DNA from: Rhynchopus sp. YZ270_cl-10
Taxonomy: Eukaryota; Euglenozoa; Diplonemea; Diplonemida; Diplonemidae
Direction of reading: 5' to 3'
NCBI GenBank assembly: GCA_964035575.1
Contig: OZ037868.1
Coordinates: 186,001-250,000 of the forward strand
DNA length: 64,000 bases
The notes under the pieces are model-generated. The model saw nothing but the letters and a program-made list of their open reading frames with translations, had not been told where the DNA came from and searched no databases. The position numbers were made by a program, and so were the translations under genes. The number at the start of each line of letters is the position of its first letter. The stretch's first letter is position 1. Below, in pieces: positions 43,101-54,057 of this stretch.

Positions 43101-45229
43101 GTGCACAGATCCTTGCTCGCGCGGAGCGAAAACACAGCCTCCTTCTGTTCCACGCAGCCGCAGATGTTGCCACTTGATATCGATACCATGGTCCGCTCGT
43201 GGTTGATGAGGCAGTGCTGCAGACACTGCTGCACACTCGACACTGAAACAGTGCCTGTTGTCGTCACGTCGTGGAAGCACCCTGCGTGGGCGTATGGCGG
43301 GGACTTGTCGAAGTGCGCAATTTTGTTCCGGAACCCGAGAGGCACAAGGTAGTGTGCGACCTGGTTGTTACTCGAGTTCCCACAGGGACCGGCCCCGCCA
43401 TCCGCGCAGGGAAGTTCACAGTCGTATCCAGTGATACCAAAACTAATATCCAGCTGCATGCTGCAGTAGCATTCGTTCTGGCCACGCAGACCTGCAGCCA
43501 AGTAGCCGTACTTCCCACAGTGCTTCAGACAGTTCTCGACAGTCACAACATCAAGTCTGAGCCAGAAGTCATTCAGGCGCCCGATGTTGTTCTCCATGCA
43601 CGCTACGTGTTGGTAGGTCACACCGGCGGGTATATCCACAGCCTGCGAGCCGTAGTCGTTCTGCGGGTCAAAGGTGCGCACCTGGTACACTCCAAAGAAG
43701 TCGAGGCCGCCGCCGCTGTACCCTCCACACCCTCCCGTGCCCCCGAAGGCACAGGGAACCCCGCAGTCACTGCTCGGCTGGCTTGCGAAGTGGCGCAGCC
43801 CCGAGCCGCAGTGGCACCGCGTCCCCTGCGAGAGCACTGCGTACGAGGCAGACGCGTTCGCTCGCATGCAGTGCGCGACACAACGGTCCTTCGACATCCC
43901 GTTGTTCACAACCTCGTTTGTCAGCACTGTCGTGTCCACGCCCCTCATCGAGTAGCATCCCAGATACCGGCTGTGCACCGTCACGTTCGACCCACACTCA
44001 ACCGTCGAAGTCGAGTTGGACAACAAACTAGTCGTAAACGAAATGTCCACCGACCCGACAGCGATGTCTGGTGTGTCGGTGGGCCCGGTGGTCCAGACGG
44101 GGTCCTCAGTGATGACGATCTCAAAGGGGATGTACTTGGCAGACCTGCGCTCCATGTGCATCTCCTGTGCGTTGGGGTTTGTCATGGCGCGTGTGTTGAC
44201 GACGATCATCGAGAAGTAGTGGAGGTCGTTGGAGAAGATGCTGTTCGTTGCGTCTGTGGGGAGGAGACCCTGCATCTCTGTCTGCGCGACGGCGTTGAAG
44301 TTCATGAGTATGAGCTCTCCGATGAAGGCGTCCTCCTCGAGCTTCGTTGAGACGATGCAGGAGGGTGTGCTTGACGGCGTGCATCTGTTGTTCAGATGCT
44401 CGAACATACGAATGTCGCCAACGCTGAACTCATACGTCTTTGTCGCAAGACGTGCACGGTCTGCCTCATCACGCATCAGAAGCGACACGCCTGCACTTGT
44501 GGCATAGCGCGTGACACTGCTGTGCATGATGCTGTCTGTGTCATAGGGTCCAAGGTTGAGCGACAGCAACTGGTTCGACTCGGCAAGCGGGAAGATCGCA
44601 TGCGAATGCGGCACAGTACCCTGGATCAGGTCGAACACGTTTATCGTCTCGATTGTCGTATCCGCTGTGGGTTCATTGTAGAACATTTCTGTGCCAAAAG
44701 TCTTCTTCCTGCACACCTGCAGGTACTTGTCGCGGTCGGAGCGGCTCTCCTCGTAGAAGAAGCCAAGCGCGACGCCGAAGAGCTTGCGGACCTCCAGAGT
44801 TGCGCAGGAGCCCACATACATGATGCTGTTGACGCGGATCCTGTCGGGGTCGGAGGGCTCTGTCTCGATACTCACGGTTGAGTACTCACATGCGGGGGAG
44901 GGGTTGGCAACGGTGTCAAAGTGCAAGGAGATGTAGTTTGTGATGAAGCTTGCGTCGTTTTGGTCGCAGTCGGGTGCAAAGTAGAGTGGCACGCTATCGT
45001 CGGGCAGCCCTGTACAGATGTTGTGATCGTACCAGTATGCTGCCGCATCTGAGATCTTTGCCTTGGTTAATTCGTCGTCATAGACCCCGCTCGTGTTCAC
45101 GCAGAACCGCGTGCCCCAGCCCCACATGCCCTGGTAGTCCGAAGCCAGCACAGCCTGTGTCTGTGCGTCGCGCTTCCCCGCCTCCGCGTACCCCAAGCAC
45201 AGCAAGACTATGCATATAGCAAACGCCAT
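40152..45229 (-). CDS. Secreted astacin-like (zinc ligands lost) / four-WSC / Pro-Thr stalk protein
   Basis: Three exons, 45,229-42,685, 42,228-41,098 and 40,981-40,152, join in phase 1 each time (VLPR-G-VNLH and YTV-E-VVPT) and give 1,501 residues. The donors are GTACGC and GTATGT, and both acceptors end ACAG. A signal peptide is clear (MAFAICIVLLCLGYAEAG). Residues ~30-250 follow the astacin (M12A) metalloprotease pattern, with GFFYEESRSDRDKYLQV matching the GFxHExxRxDRDxYV block and YDTDSIMHSS matching the Met-turn. The HExxH histidines and the third ligand are K149, V153 and Y159, and the catalytic Glu is L150, so it should not bind zinc or cleave. Four Cys-rich WSC modules follow (about 410-840), a carbohydrate-binding type. 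Exon 2 is a ~375-residue beta-rich region of unknown fold. Exon 3 is a PTPAPTT-type stalk, then a Cys-rich C-terminal domain. There is no membrane anchor. It is likely an extracellular, glycan-binding protein. Confidence 0.88.
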
Positions 45230-46852
45230 CCAACCGCTTCTCTACCTTCAACAGCAACAGCGCAAAATCAAAATCAAAACTCAAAACTCAAGGGGAACAA
45301 AAGGGCGTAGAGGCGCGAGGGTGGGGAATGGGGTTCCTGTTGAGCAGAGTGGAAGAGGTGGAGGCGGTCGCTGGCTTTTGGGCTGCCACAACAAGAAAAG
45401 AATCTCAAGAAAGGGTCTGTCCAACCTTATGCCGCAATCCTACAACGAAGCACCGAGATGCGACATCGTAGCTTTGAGGCGAGCAATTACACCTTGCCTT
45501 AGGACCGACTGACCCACGTCCAAATGCTGTTGACGCGGAAACCTTCACGCTATGACCCCATGCTGGACCCAGCGAAGTGGGGGGAGGGGGGAATATTCTC
45601 ACTGGGGGGGTTTGATTCACAGGAGCTGCGGTGGAAAAGTGTAGAAAAAATGAAGTTTTTTTTTTGGTTTACTAGGGGACAGGGAGAGGTGGGGAAGAGG
45701 TGAGGGGAGAGAGACAGTGTGTGGGTGAAGGGGTTTTTTTTTGCGGGCTGAAAATTGTTTGAAAAAGAAAAAAAAATACGGTTCGAAAACCCACTGCAAT
45801 TTTTAGCGATGTCGCATAATATATCAAAAAAAAAAGTGAATGTCTTGATGCAAGCAAGTCCAGCTGACCGTACCATGTCAGCGTCATAGCATACAAGCAC
45901 CCTGCAGACAACAAGCAGAAGATGTGAAAAAGAAACCTAATGGCTTGCCCGTACCGTAGGAGAACGAGGGCGGTCCACCTTCCCTGAAGAGTTATGAGCT
46001 TACAGGTACTCCTGTTCATGCGTGCTTTTTTTCTCTGCTTTTCTAGATCCGTTGGTGACAGTGTAGCTGGCCCTAAACTGATAGCCGCTATTTTTTTTTT
46101 TTCTCTTTTTGAAAACTTGGTTGTATTAGTGTAGACACCCGAGGATGAACTCCACTATAACTCTTTTTGTTGTTGTTGGATCACTTCCCCCCCCCCCCCC
46201 TCCTCCTTCCGTACAACGTGCCCGAACAGACGGCATCGGTACAAAAAAAAACCCCCCCCCTTTTTTTTTGCTTGATACGCATATTATAGGGTTCGCAACA
46301 CCATATTGTTGACGACATAACAAAGTAAGGTTGATAGTGCAAAACGCCTCTGGGACGCAGGCACTGAAATAAAAAAAATAAAAAATAAAAAACTTGCAAG
46401 ACGAGATGTACCGCTTACCTCTTTGTACATACATCTAAAAAAAACCCAGCGGGGAGGGAGAGAGAGAGATTTTGTTGTTGTTGGGAAAGACAAAGTGATA
46501 ACCCCATTCACAATTTATTTTTTGGCCTTTTTTTCTTTTTTTCATAGAGTAAAAATGGACGATTGGGGGGGTTTTTTTTCGCTTCACAAGTCGTTGTTTC
46601 AGTACTTAGTCTTTTTTTTTGGAAACGAACGTTCGTTTTCACCCTATGTTTTTTTTCTGTTTCTGTTTTATTTATTTTTCTAAGAATTTCTTTTAAACTT
46701 TTTTTTTATGTACAATTTTTTTTTTATGGCCAAAAATCATAAAAAGGGGATCTCCTTCCTTCCTCCCTCTTTCAATAGAAACGTTATTATACTGAAACAG
46801 AGCACTACAGGCGCTGTTACCCTGGCATGACTAGTAACAACCCACTACATAT
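45230..46852. other. Spacer upstream of astacin/WSC gene
   Basis: About 1.6 kb without a supported gene. The first part near 45,300-45,560 is of mixed composition; the rest is AT-rich with homopolymers (C run at 46,188-46,200). It contains the type 2 poly(A)-ended repeat at 46,107-46,155, and should include the promoter of the astacin/WSC gene. Confidence 0.4.
46107..46155 (-). repeat. Short poly(A)-ended dispersed repeat, type 2 copy B
   Basis: It is identical over about 45 bases to 10,041-10,089, in the same orientation. As there, it lies upstream of a minus-strand gene (here about 0.9 kb). Confidence 0.55.
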
Positions 46853-49800
46853 CTATTCTCGCATGTCCTCCAGGTAGTTTCTAAACTGACGTTTCTGTGT
46901 AAAAAAGTGAAGTTGTCAATTAAATAAGGGGCTGATTTTTGAAATACAAACGTGACAGTTCCGAGGATCATTGAAGATACAGGAATGCAGTGTCCGATTG
47001 GGGGGGGGGGGGGGGGAAATGGCAATTTGACAGGAAGGTGTCAAATCTAATGACCAGGCCAAGGCTACTACTGTGGTTCCAATTTTGGGGGAAGTATGCT
47101 TGTTGTCTCCTTCTTTTTGTTCTTGTTTTGCATTGATGCATCCACACAAATACAATGCCCCACGACAACCATACCATTTCGGACTCCTCGTCTGTTCCCC
47201 ATTTCCAGGCACTCCCCGCACTGCTGTCTTGCTTCGCTGACTTGGCAGGCTTTGCTGCAGGCACGGCAGCGTAGTACTTGCTCAGCGCCGCGTTCTTCTT
47301 CCCCGCTGCGTCACACGAGTCGCAGAACCAGCTGGGGCCGTCATCATCGCTCCCCGCATCGATCGCCTTCTGTAACGCACGCACCTGCGGCTGGGTGAGC
47401 CCGCAGCAGGAGGAGTGGTACCATCTGCGATGTATTTTTTGGATCACAAAAAAAATAGAAACTAACTTTCGGTTCTGAATAAAAAGAAAACAATGAAAAA
47501 CAACTTTTTCGTTTATCGCTCCGCAAGCTTGTTGTGTTTTTTCGCTGAAGTGTGTGTTGTATGATAGAGAAAAAATAATGAGGGAGAAAACACAAGCTGG
47601 CGGGCACGCACCTTCCGTCGTTTCTATTTCCTATTGTCAAGTACCTTGATTTACAAAAATAGAAACTAACTTTCGGTTCTGAATAAAAAGAAAACAATGA
47701 AAAACAACTTTTTCGTTTATCGCATCCTTACCCCCTGGGAACTGCGTAGCAGTGTCAAAGTAGGCTGGTAATAAGAAGAGACGTAAGCCGTACTAGGTGA
47801 GAGGTAGTAGGAAAGAAACAAGAGGTTCCCTCCTGGCATCGAACAACATGTCAGGTAATTACGAGTACACAATACTACTCGAGAGAGGTAACATGCCACA
47901 TAGCCAAAGCGTACCTCAAGATGTAAATACCTGCATGTTGTACAGGAGTGCAATAAAACTAAGAAAGTACACAAACGCTGCATAGCTAAATAGCAACGTG
48001 GCGGTCTCCCAAGCCTCAGCACAGCAGGCTCCACACAACGTGAGCCGCGGCTAAACCCTTCCAAGCGATGGCATCCGCAACCTTTCTCGGGTGTTGGCCT
48101 TCACACCCTCGTGACCTCAGACTTCTGCACCGTTGTGGGCACCCAGGTCAAAACCTTTTTGCTGTCGGGACGACCCCGGAAACAAGTAGCGAGCGTTTGT
48201 AGGATCTTCTGTCACGTTGCAGGGTGGTAGGCGTAGGCTAAACGCTGATAGGTCCCACTGCTATCCACTGCAAGACTTTTGCGCATGATGAGTGGAGTTC
48301 CCTCAAGCCAAGCAAGTACCGATGAATCCCAATGAGTGGCAAAAGCCGACGATGACGATCGTAGGAGCCAGGTACTGTCCGAACAGCGACGATCCGACAA
48401 CTGTACCGAGTGTGCTTGGGACAGTGATGTGGCAGATGTTTTGTTGTCGGGGTTGGCTGTGCGTGTTCTACGTAGAAACCTACTGCTGATCAGTACTGCG
48501 TCTCGGGCGATGGCTCAAAGGAGGACTGGAACAACACGATCAACATCCCGAACAGTGGGTTAGGGCTACAGCAGCGTTGTTTGACATGCGCTAAAACTCC
48601 TGGTAGGGCTATGATCCTGACACGACCATAGTGGGGTGTGATGCTTCGTTGCGATACTAAAAACGACGGTGCTGGTTGGGACCGAGGATCGCACCGCCCA
48701 GGGCGTCTTTCCCTGCAACACCCCGCATATCTCCATCAAAGAGTTGCTGGCAGCTATTACGTCAACCCTACTTGTCGCAGACAGCTACACAGTGGTCTAA
48801 ATGCCCCAACACGTCTGCAGCTCAACATCGACAACTCTGTGGTGGTGGCTATTTCTAGGGGACATGGCAGCAAATTTGTCAGACAGCAGCACTGTCGCCG
48901 TTCGCTAGCACAACACGGCGCATGCTCAGTCTGTGGCCCACCGTGAGCAGAAACGGTGTACAGCACTTCCAGAATCACTCCCTCAAGAAGTTTCCTCAAA
49001 CACTCCCGCAAGCCTTGCGTTCATCTTCTCCTAAAAAGGGGCTATTGGCACGTCCATTTGCTGTTTCGTCTTTATGCTGAAACCGTGTCAATCGGCCGCA
49101 GGTTGTTCGCCGCCTGCGGTGTGTTCAGCTTCATCTTAAACTCTTCCTTCTTGGCATTCAGCGCCGCAGTCAGCTGTGCAAACTCTTGCTTCACGTTTGC
49201 CTCTCCCCTGGAATACGCAATCAAAGAGACTAAAGACAGATGATACATAAGTCTAAACCTGTCTTGTTCACCTTCGAGGACACAGAGGTTCCTATTGTGC
49301 TATTGTTGTGTGTGTGGTCAGCAGTCTCGTCCCGAGGAGCAGAGAAGCTCTCCTCCAACTCGGCGATTCTGTCCCGCTGGTCACCCGACGTGAAACGCTC
49401 AAATTCAGGAGATTCCTTGACACCCGTCTCCTTCAGTGCGCTGAGCTCAGCCTTGCAGCGGCAAGCACGCTGCTGACGGCCTCCTTCTGCGTGGACTCGC
49501 TGCAGTGTGTCGTTGAGGAGCGCAACCCTCCACTGCAGCAGCCCAGCCTGCAGTCTGTCTCAAGCTCGCCATTGAGTCGTGCTACGCCTGTCTGCTGCTG
49601 GGTATGTTCATCCTGTAGGGCTGTAAAAGCCTCCTCACCAGAAGCCTTCTCCCCCTAGTTGTGTGATAGTCTCTGCGTGTGTGTTCATTTTGGCAGATAT
49701 GGTAGTAAAAAACGTCCGTCATGTCTGATATCTCAGTGGACCTCGCAGCGAATGCTGTCTTCTCCTCTTACTGGTCTGCCGCAAACTACCCTGACGCGTC

Positions 49801-52618
49801 TGCATGAGATGAAGACTCAGACACACGCCGTTCCTGCTCTGCCGCAAGGTGAGCCTCCAACGCGATGATCGACTCCTGACGCGAGGCAGGCTCCTGAGTT
49901 GCATACTGCAGACCGCTGAGTAGTGTGAAAGGTAAAACCAAGGGACCATCTTCGTACTTCGCCCACGGTGTAAAAACCCGCACCAGGGACTTCACCACCC
50001 CGTGCGCCGTGTTTCCCCCCACAATGGTTACTTACTGCTCAGTCACGTAGTGGAGAAAAAAGGCAGTCGTCTCGTGGCGGCTCATTTCGCAAATATCCTC
50101 CAGGGTGTAACCCGTCCTGACGATCTCCTGCAGAGCGCCTCTCGAAGTGAATGGCCCAACGCCCTGGGGGTACCCAATGTTAAACGCCTTGCAAAAGCAG
50201 TATCGGGAAAGAGAAAAACTTGGTCGTTTGCGCTTAAATTCCGCCAAGCCTTCCAAAGGACTCCGCTGCCCAAAACGGTATCCCCTTCACAACTGGATCG
50301 GACTCTGACCCCGACCAGTCCACCGCTGTGGTCCGTCGGCTGCCCGTAACAGCGGCGCTTCGTTAGTACCAGAAAGTCCGAGACCTGTGCGGCGTTGAAC
50401 CCGAACATCAGTGCTACCGCGAAAATGCCGCGAAAAACGTCTTCTCAATGGCACGAAGAAAAGCTGGGGGCGTCATCGGCCATGCCTGCCGCAGCGGAAA
50501 AGAACGTTCGACATCGTGCAACCTGTTCGCGTTCGCACACTATCGAGTGTAGCTGCAGTCGTACCCTGCGCCAGAGTGCTTGATATCCGTTCCGCGCCCA
50601 GCCCACCAACGCTGTGATGTCGCTCTCCAGGAGATGCACTACTTTTCGTTTTCTGGAAATGGCTCCCGCGACTTCGCTGTCTGCTCCTCCTCTTTTGCAC
50701 CCCCCCGTCTGTTGAGGCCGCCGCAGTGGCGCGATGTTCTTAATGGGCGCCTTGCCTAAACGTCCCTAAATCTGGATAAGTTCACTGCCAGGGCGCGATG
50801 TTCCTTCTTGGAATTCACTGCCAGCGCGGATCGGTAAACACGGGTTGCATCTCGAGTCGAAAACGTTGCACCGCCAGACCTCGCGACGAATTGGTCATGC
50901 TCAGCCATGTGTCAGGATTCAGGTGCTCTCCTGCTTCCTGATCGCTCGGTGTTCTGAATGGGGCGCGATGTTCCATATAGGAATTCACAGCCGGGGCGCG
51001 ATGTTCCTCGTTGGAATTCACTGCCAGCGCTCGGTGTTTATAATGGGCGCGATGTTCCTTATTGGAATTCACTGCCAGCGCTCGGTGTACTGAAATGGGG
51101 CGCGATGTTCCTTGTAGGAATTCACTGCCGATGGGGCGCGATGTTCCTCGTTGGAATTCACTGCCAGCGCTCGGTGTTTATAAAGGGCGCGATGTTCCTT
51201 GTAGGAATTCACTGCCAGCGCTCGGTGTACTGAAATGGGGCGCGATGTTCCTCGTTGGAATTCACTGCCAGCGCTCGGTGTTTATAATGGGCGCGATGTT
51301 CCTTATTGGAATTCACTGCCAGCGCTCGGTGTACTGAAATGGGGCGCGATGTTCCTCGTAGGAATTCACTGCCGATGGGGCGCGATGTTCCTTGTAGGAA
51401 TTCACTGCCGGTGGGGCGCGATGTTCCATATTGGAATTCACTGCCGGGGCGCGATGTTCCTCGTTGGAATTCACTGCCGGGACGTGGTCGTCCGTCACGG
51501 AATTCACTGCCATTTGGGGCGCGATGTTCCTTGTTGGAATTCACCGCCGGGGCGCGATGTTCCAGGGTGGAAGTCACGGGCGGGGCGCGATGTTCCGGCC
51601 CGTTCCCATTGCTGGTTAGGGCGGAATTCGTCGCCAAACTCTGCTCAATAGCACGCGTGACAAATCCCTCCAGCCCCGCAGGCCAGGCATCACCCTCCTC
51701 CACTGTCGGCACCGCAAGGTTCGGCGGGGAAATCGCCATCGTCTCCTCCACAGGCGCCTTTCCCTTCTTGCCGCTCTTCGGTGTCTTAGTCTACCCCATT
51801 GTGAAAAAAGAAGCGGATAAACTGGATAAACAATGAAAAACAACTTTTTCGTTTATCGCTCCGCAAGCTTGTTGTGTTTTTTCGCTGAAGTGTGTGTTGT
51901 ATGATAGAGAAAAAATAATGAGGGAGAAAACACAAGCTGGCGGGCACGCACCTTCCGTCGTTTCTATTTCCTATTGTCAAGTACCTTGATTTACAAAAAA
52001 AAAAAAAAACGTAAAGTGGAGATGCGCTGTAGAACTGTTTAATAATCGTAAATATATATCTGGTGTGGCTGAAGTGATTCGCACTTTTTCGCACTTTTTG
52101 CTCCCCCCCTTTCAGCCACACCAATATATACAAAAACCCGCGACACCGGGGACACCATGCAGTCCTACAATCCATTTCATGGTTACATCTGAAAATTGTG
52201 GCAAAATATGGGCATACTGTTCGCACTCTTCGCAAGCCCACCACGCACGCGCCCACGGACCAGATGCCTTCGAGCAATTCCCTGCCTGTGGGGTATTGTG
52301 GTAGTTTTCAGTACAATAAACTTAGCGCCCTAATAATTTTGGCAAATAGTGTGTCTAAAGTGTCTTCCTTGCCTATCATACGACTATCGTACACCGTAAG
52401 AGACTGCATCTCGGCCCAAAGGCTGCTAAATTATTAAAGGGTGTTAGATGCAGATCATCTTCCCCAATGATATTTTAAGATATTTGGTGTGGCCGACGAC
52501 CCCAAAATAGCACAAAAATAGAACAAAAATAGCAGAAAAATAGCACCCCCCCCTACCCCTTTTTGTACTGAAGCCATACCTCCCCACAGCCACCGCAAAT
52601 ATCGTCTTCTTCGGACAT
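46853..52618 (-). CDS. Small PHD-finger protein A (4 exons, 4.8-kb second intron)
   Basis: Exons 52,618-52,580, 52,285-52,218, 47,424-47,175 and 46,894-46,853 join in consistent phase (0, 2, 0) and give 132 residues. The donors are GTATGG, GTATGC and GTATGG; the acceptors end CACAG, CGCAG and CACAG. The protein starts MSEEDDICGGCGE and continues NCSKASGPWARAWWACEECE, then QWYHSSCCGLTQ and WFCDSCD. This provides CxxC, a further CxxC, WYHxxC and CxxC, a compact C4HC3 PHD zinc finger. A Lys/Ala linker and a short helix KRQFRNYLEDMRE close it. PHD fingers read histone H3 tails, so a nuclear chromatin role is likely but not shown. The paralogue at 53,364-54,057 has its intron at the same place within the finger. 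The long intron contains ~200-bp repeats at both ends and a decayed recombinase element between them. Confidence 0.8.
47453..47723. repeat. ~200-bp intronic repeat, 1.3 tandem units
   Basis: AAATAGAAACTAACTTTCGG to TTTTTCGTTTATCGC occurs at 47,453 and again at 47,655 (period ~202), enclosing CCGCAAGCTTGTTGTG, GCGGGCACGCACCTTCCGTC and TCCTATTGTCAAGTACC. The same unit occurs at 51,829-52,000 in this intron and at 56,779-57,095 and 59,640-59,690 in the polycystin intron, always in the same orientation. Confidence 0.8.
47724..51828 (-). mobile_element. Decayed tyrosine-recombinase element (Crypton-like)
   Basis: A 4.1-kb GC-richer segment interrupts the ~200-bp repeat: the repeat sequence ending CGTTTATCGC stops at 47,723 and resumes at 51,829. 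On the minus strand the 5' part reads TPKSGKKGKAPVEET onward and runs into a tandem-repeat region (50,785-51,600). The central part (about 50,030-50,410) has the look of a tyrosine recombinase C-terminus: GHSLRE, then TLEDICEMSRHETTAFFLHY, resembling the HxxR box and final Tyr segment. The 3' part (about 49,080-50,020) is coiled-coil-like (ESIIALEAHLAAEQERR; KQEFAQLTAALNAKKEEF). No reverse transcriptase was seen, which favours a Crypton over a DIRS-type element. It is broken, with several interruptions, so it is treated as a fossil. The ~48,000-48,950 part has no recognisable coding. Confidence 0.5.
50785..51605. repeat. Coding-like tandem array with GCGCGATGTTCC units
   Basis: About 16 copies of GCGCGATGTTCC ... 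GGAATTCACTGCC are spaced 26-55 bases apart. Many carry the extension AGCGCTCGGTGT(TTATAA or ACTGAA)TGGG. Read on the minus strand, the units give EHRAPAVNSN or TSRPGSEF depending on frame. Unit lengths are not always multiples of three. It lies inside the recombinase element, and each unit contains an EcoRI-like GAATTC. Confidence 0.8.
51829..52000. repeat. ~200-bp intronic repeat, right copy
   Basis: It resumes at ACAATGAAAAACAACTTTTT and runs to TACCTTGATTTACAAAAA, nearly identical to 47,490-47,655. On the minus strand it begins with an A/T run and GTAAATCAAGGTACTTGACA. Confidence 0.8.
52058..52131. repeat. Hairpin in PHD-A intron 2
   Basis: TATATCTGGTGTGGCTGAA pairs with TTTCAGCCACACCAATATAT across a ~35-base loop that contains TTCGCACTTTTTCGCACTTT. 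It lies between exon 2 and the right ~200-bp repeat. Just beyond it (52,140-52,190) is a copy of the dispersed repeat CCTACAATCCATTTC. Confidence 0.65.
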
Positions 52619-53363
52619 TGTTGTGGACTCCCTAACGATGCAGGGACTTTTTTAAGCAGGGCTTCCAATGCAAATAGGGGTTAAAAAAAAACTCCCCCAA
52701 GGTGCTTAGAATGTGTTCGTGACACCTTTCCTGCTGTGGTGAGGAGAGGAGGGTGTGATGGGAGGGGATGCAACCAATAAAAAACTCAGGGTGCCTTTTT
52801 TGTTGGGGGGAGGAGGAGGTAGGGGATTTGAATCAATTAAATCATTAGTTTAGATCGTTCTTTCTTCGGAAAAGCGGGTAGTAAGCGGGGGATTGCCACC
52901 TCTCACCCTTTGGCAGTTGTGTTGTTCTGATGAGCTCAACATTTTTCTTTTTAGGTGAATAGTGTTCAGATAAACCACATCGATTTCAATACTATACCTT
53001 ACCCTGGGTTGTGACCCTAATAGGGGTTGAAAAGGTTGTGGGGGAAAAAAGCGAGAGAGAAAAAAAATTGCTGATTATGCAGACACCTCATGAGCGTGCG
53101 CAAGGAACGCAGACACAAAGAACAGAAACGAAAAGAATGGCCCCTTGCAGAACAGCAGGCCCACACATTTCAAGGGAGAAAGGGGGGGAAAGCATCGGAG
53201 AAGGCGAGAGGGCGTGAGGCCTGTCTCTAGCACCTTTTGTGTTTTGTTTCTTTCTTAAAATGATGCCGTTTTTTATCTCACATGCGAAAAAAGCAAAAAA
53301 AAAAAAAAGAATGGGGTAGGAATGTGCACCAATGATGGCCACCAAAAAAAAAAGAATAACGCT
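52619..53363. other. Spacer between the two PHD genes
   Basis: About 745 bases with no supported gene; G/A-rich and AT-rich stretches alternate. It must hold the promoter of PHD gene A and the 3' end of PHD gene B. Confidence 0.4.
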
Positions 53364-54057
53364 TCACTCCGCACACACAGAGGCTCTGTCTGCGCGGGGC
53401 AGGTAACGGTCCAGCGCGGCGTTCTTGCTGGCAGCGTTGCAGAACTGGCAGAACCACTGCGGGCCTGCGTCGGTGTCGCTACCGTGGGTCAGGTCTGCTG
53501 CCTCTATTACACGCTGGATGGCTGTGATGTGCACTGTGGTGAGACCCGTGCATGTAGAGTGATACCACCTGTGGGGATGTTTGAATGGGGTTATGAAGCT
53601 TTTGCTATTCTTGCTTTGTTTTTGTTTTGTTGAAGTACGAAACGAAACGCATAACCGAGCTCGGCGTAGCAGGTCAATGTACATCACCATCACCGAGCAA
53701 AATACACCCCAAAAAGAAGAAAATGGGTGCCCAACAGAGCAGTCATCAGACTACAGGTATACTAAGAATATGCAATTGCAAAACAGCTGGAAGGTGCTGC
53801 TGCTGGCACTCCCCTGCTCCTTGGTGCATCAGTTTTTGTATGTCCAAGCTGATCAGGGACGGTCATATCAATTGTTTTCAAAAAAAAAAAAATCCCACCC
53901 GTTCATACTGTTCGCAGTCAGTGCACGCCCACCAGAGGAAGCGCTTCTTCCCCGCTACGCCACTAGGGCCAACACCGCCACACCCGCCACAGGCGTCTTG
54001 TGCGACTATCGCCGCATCATTGCCGCTGTTGGGTTCTTCTCGAGGACGTTTGGGCAT
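53364..54057 (-). CDS. Small PHD-finger protein B (2 exons)
   Basis: Exons 54,057-53,909 and 53,568-53,364 join in phase 2 (the codon for the Gln before WYH is split) and give 117 residues. The donor is GTATGA and the acceptor CCACAG. The start MPKRPREEPNSGND contains a basic stretch that could serve as a nuclear signal. The finger reads CGGC, then WWACTDCEQ, WYHSTCTGLT and WFCQFCN, a full C4HC3 set within about 75 residues. NAALDRY follows, matching NAALSKY in protein A. A short tail rich in Arg and Ala ends it. The intron lies at exactly the same codon as intron 2 of gene A, so the two are tandem paralogues, 52-54 kb, both on the minus strand. A chromatin-reader role is inferred from the family only. 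Confidence 0.78.

Noticed and set aside
43271-44350. 359-residue open frame on the plus strand
   Set aside because: It is antisense to the WSC/astacin exon, whose minus-strand frame has clear domains and signal peptide.
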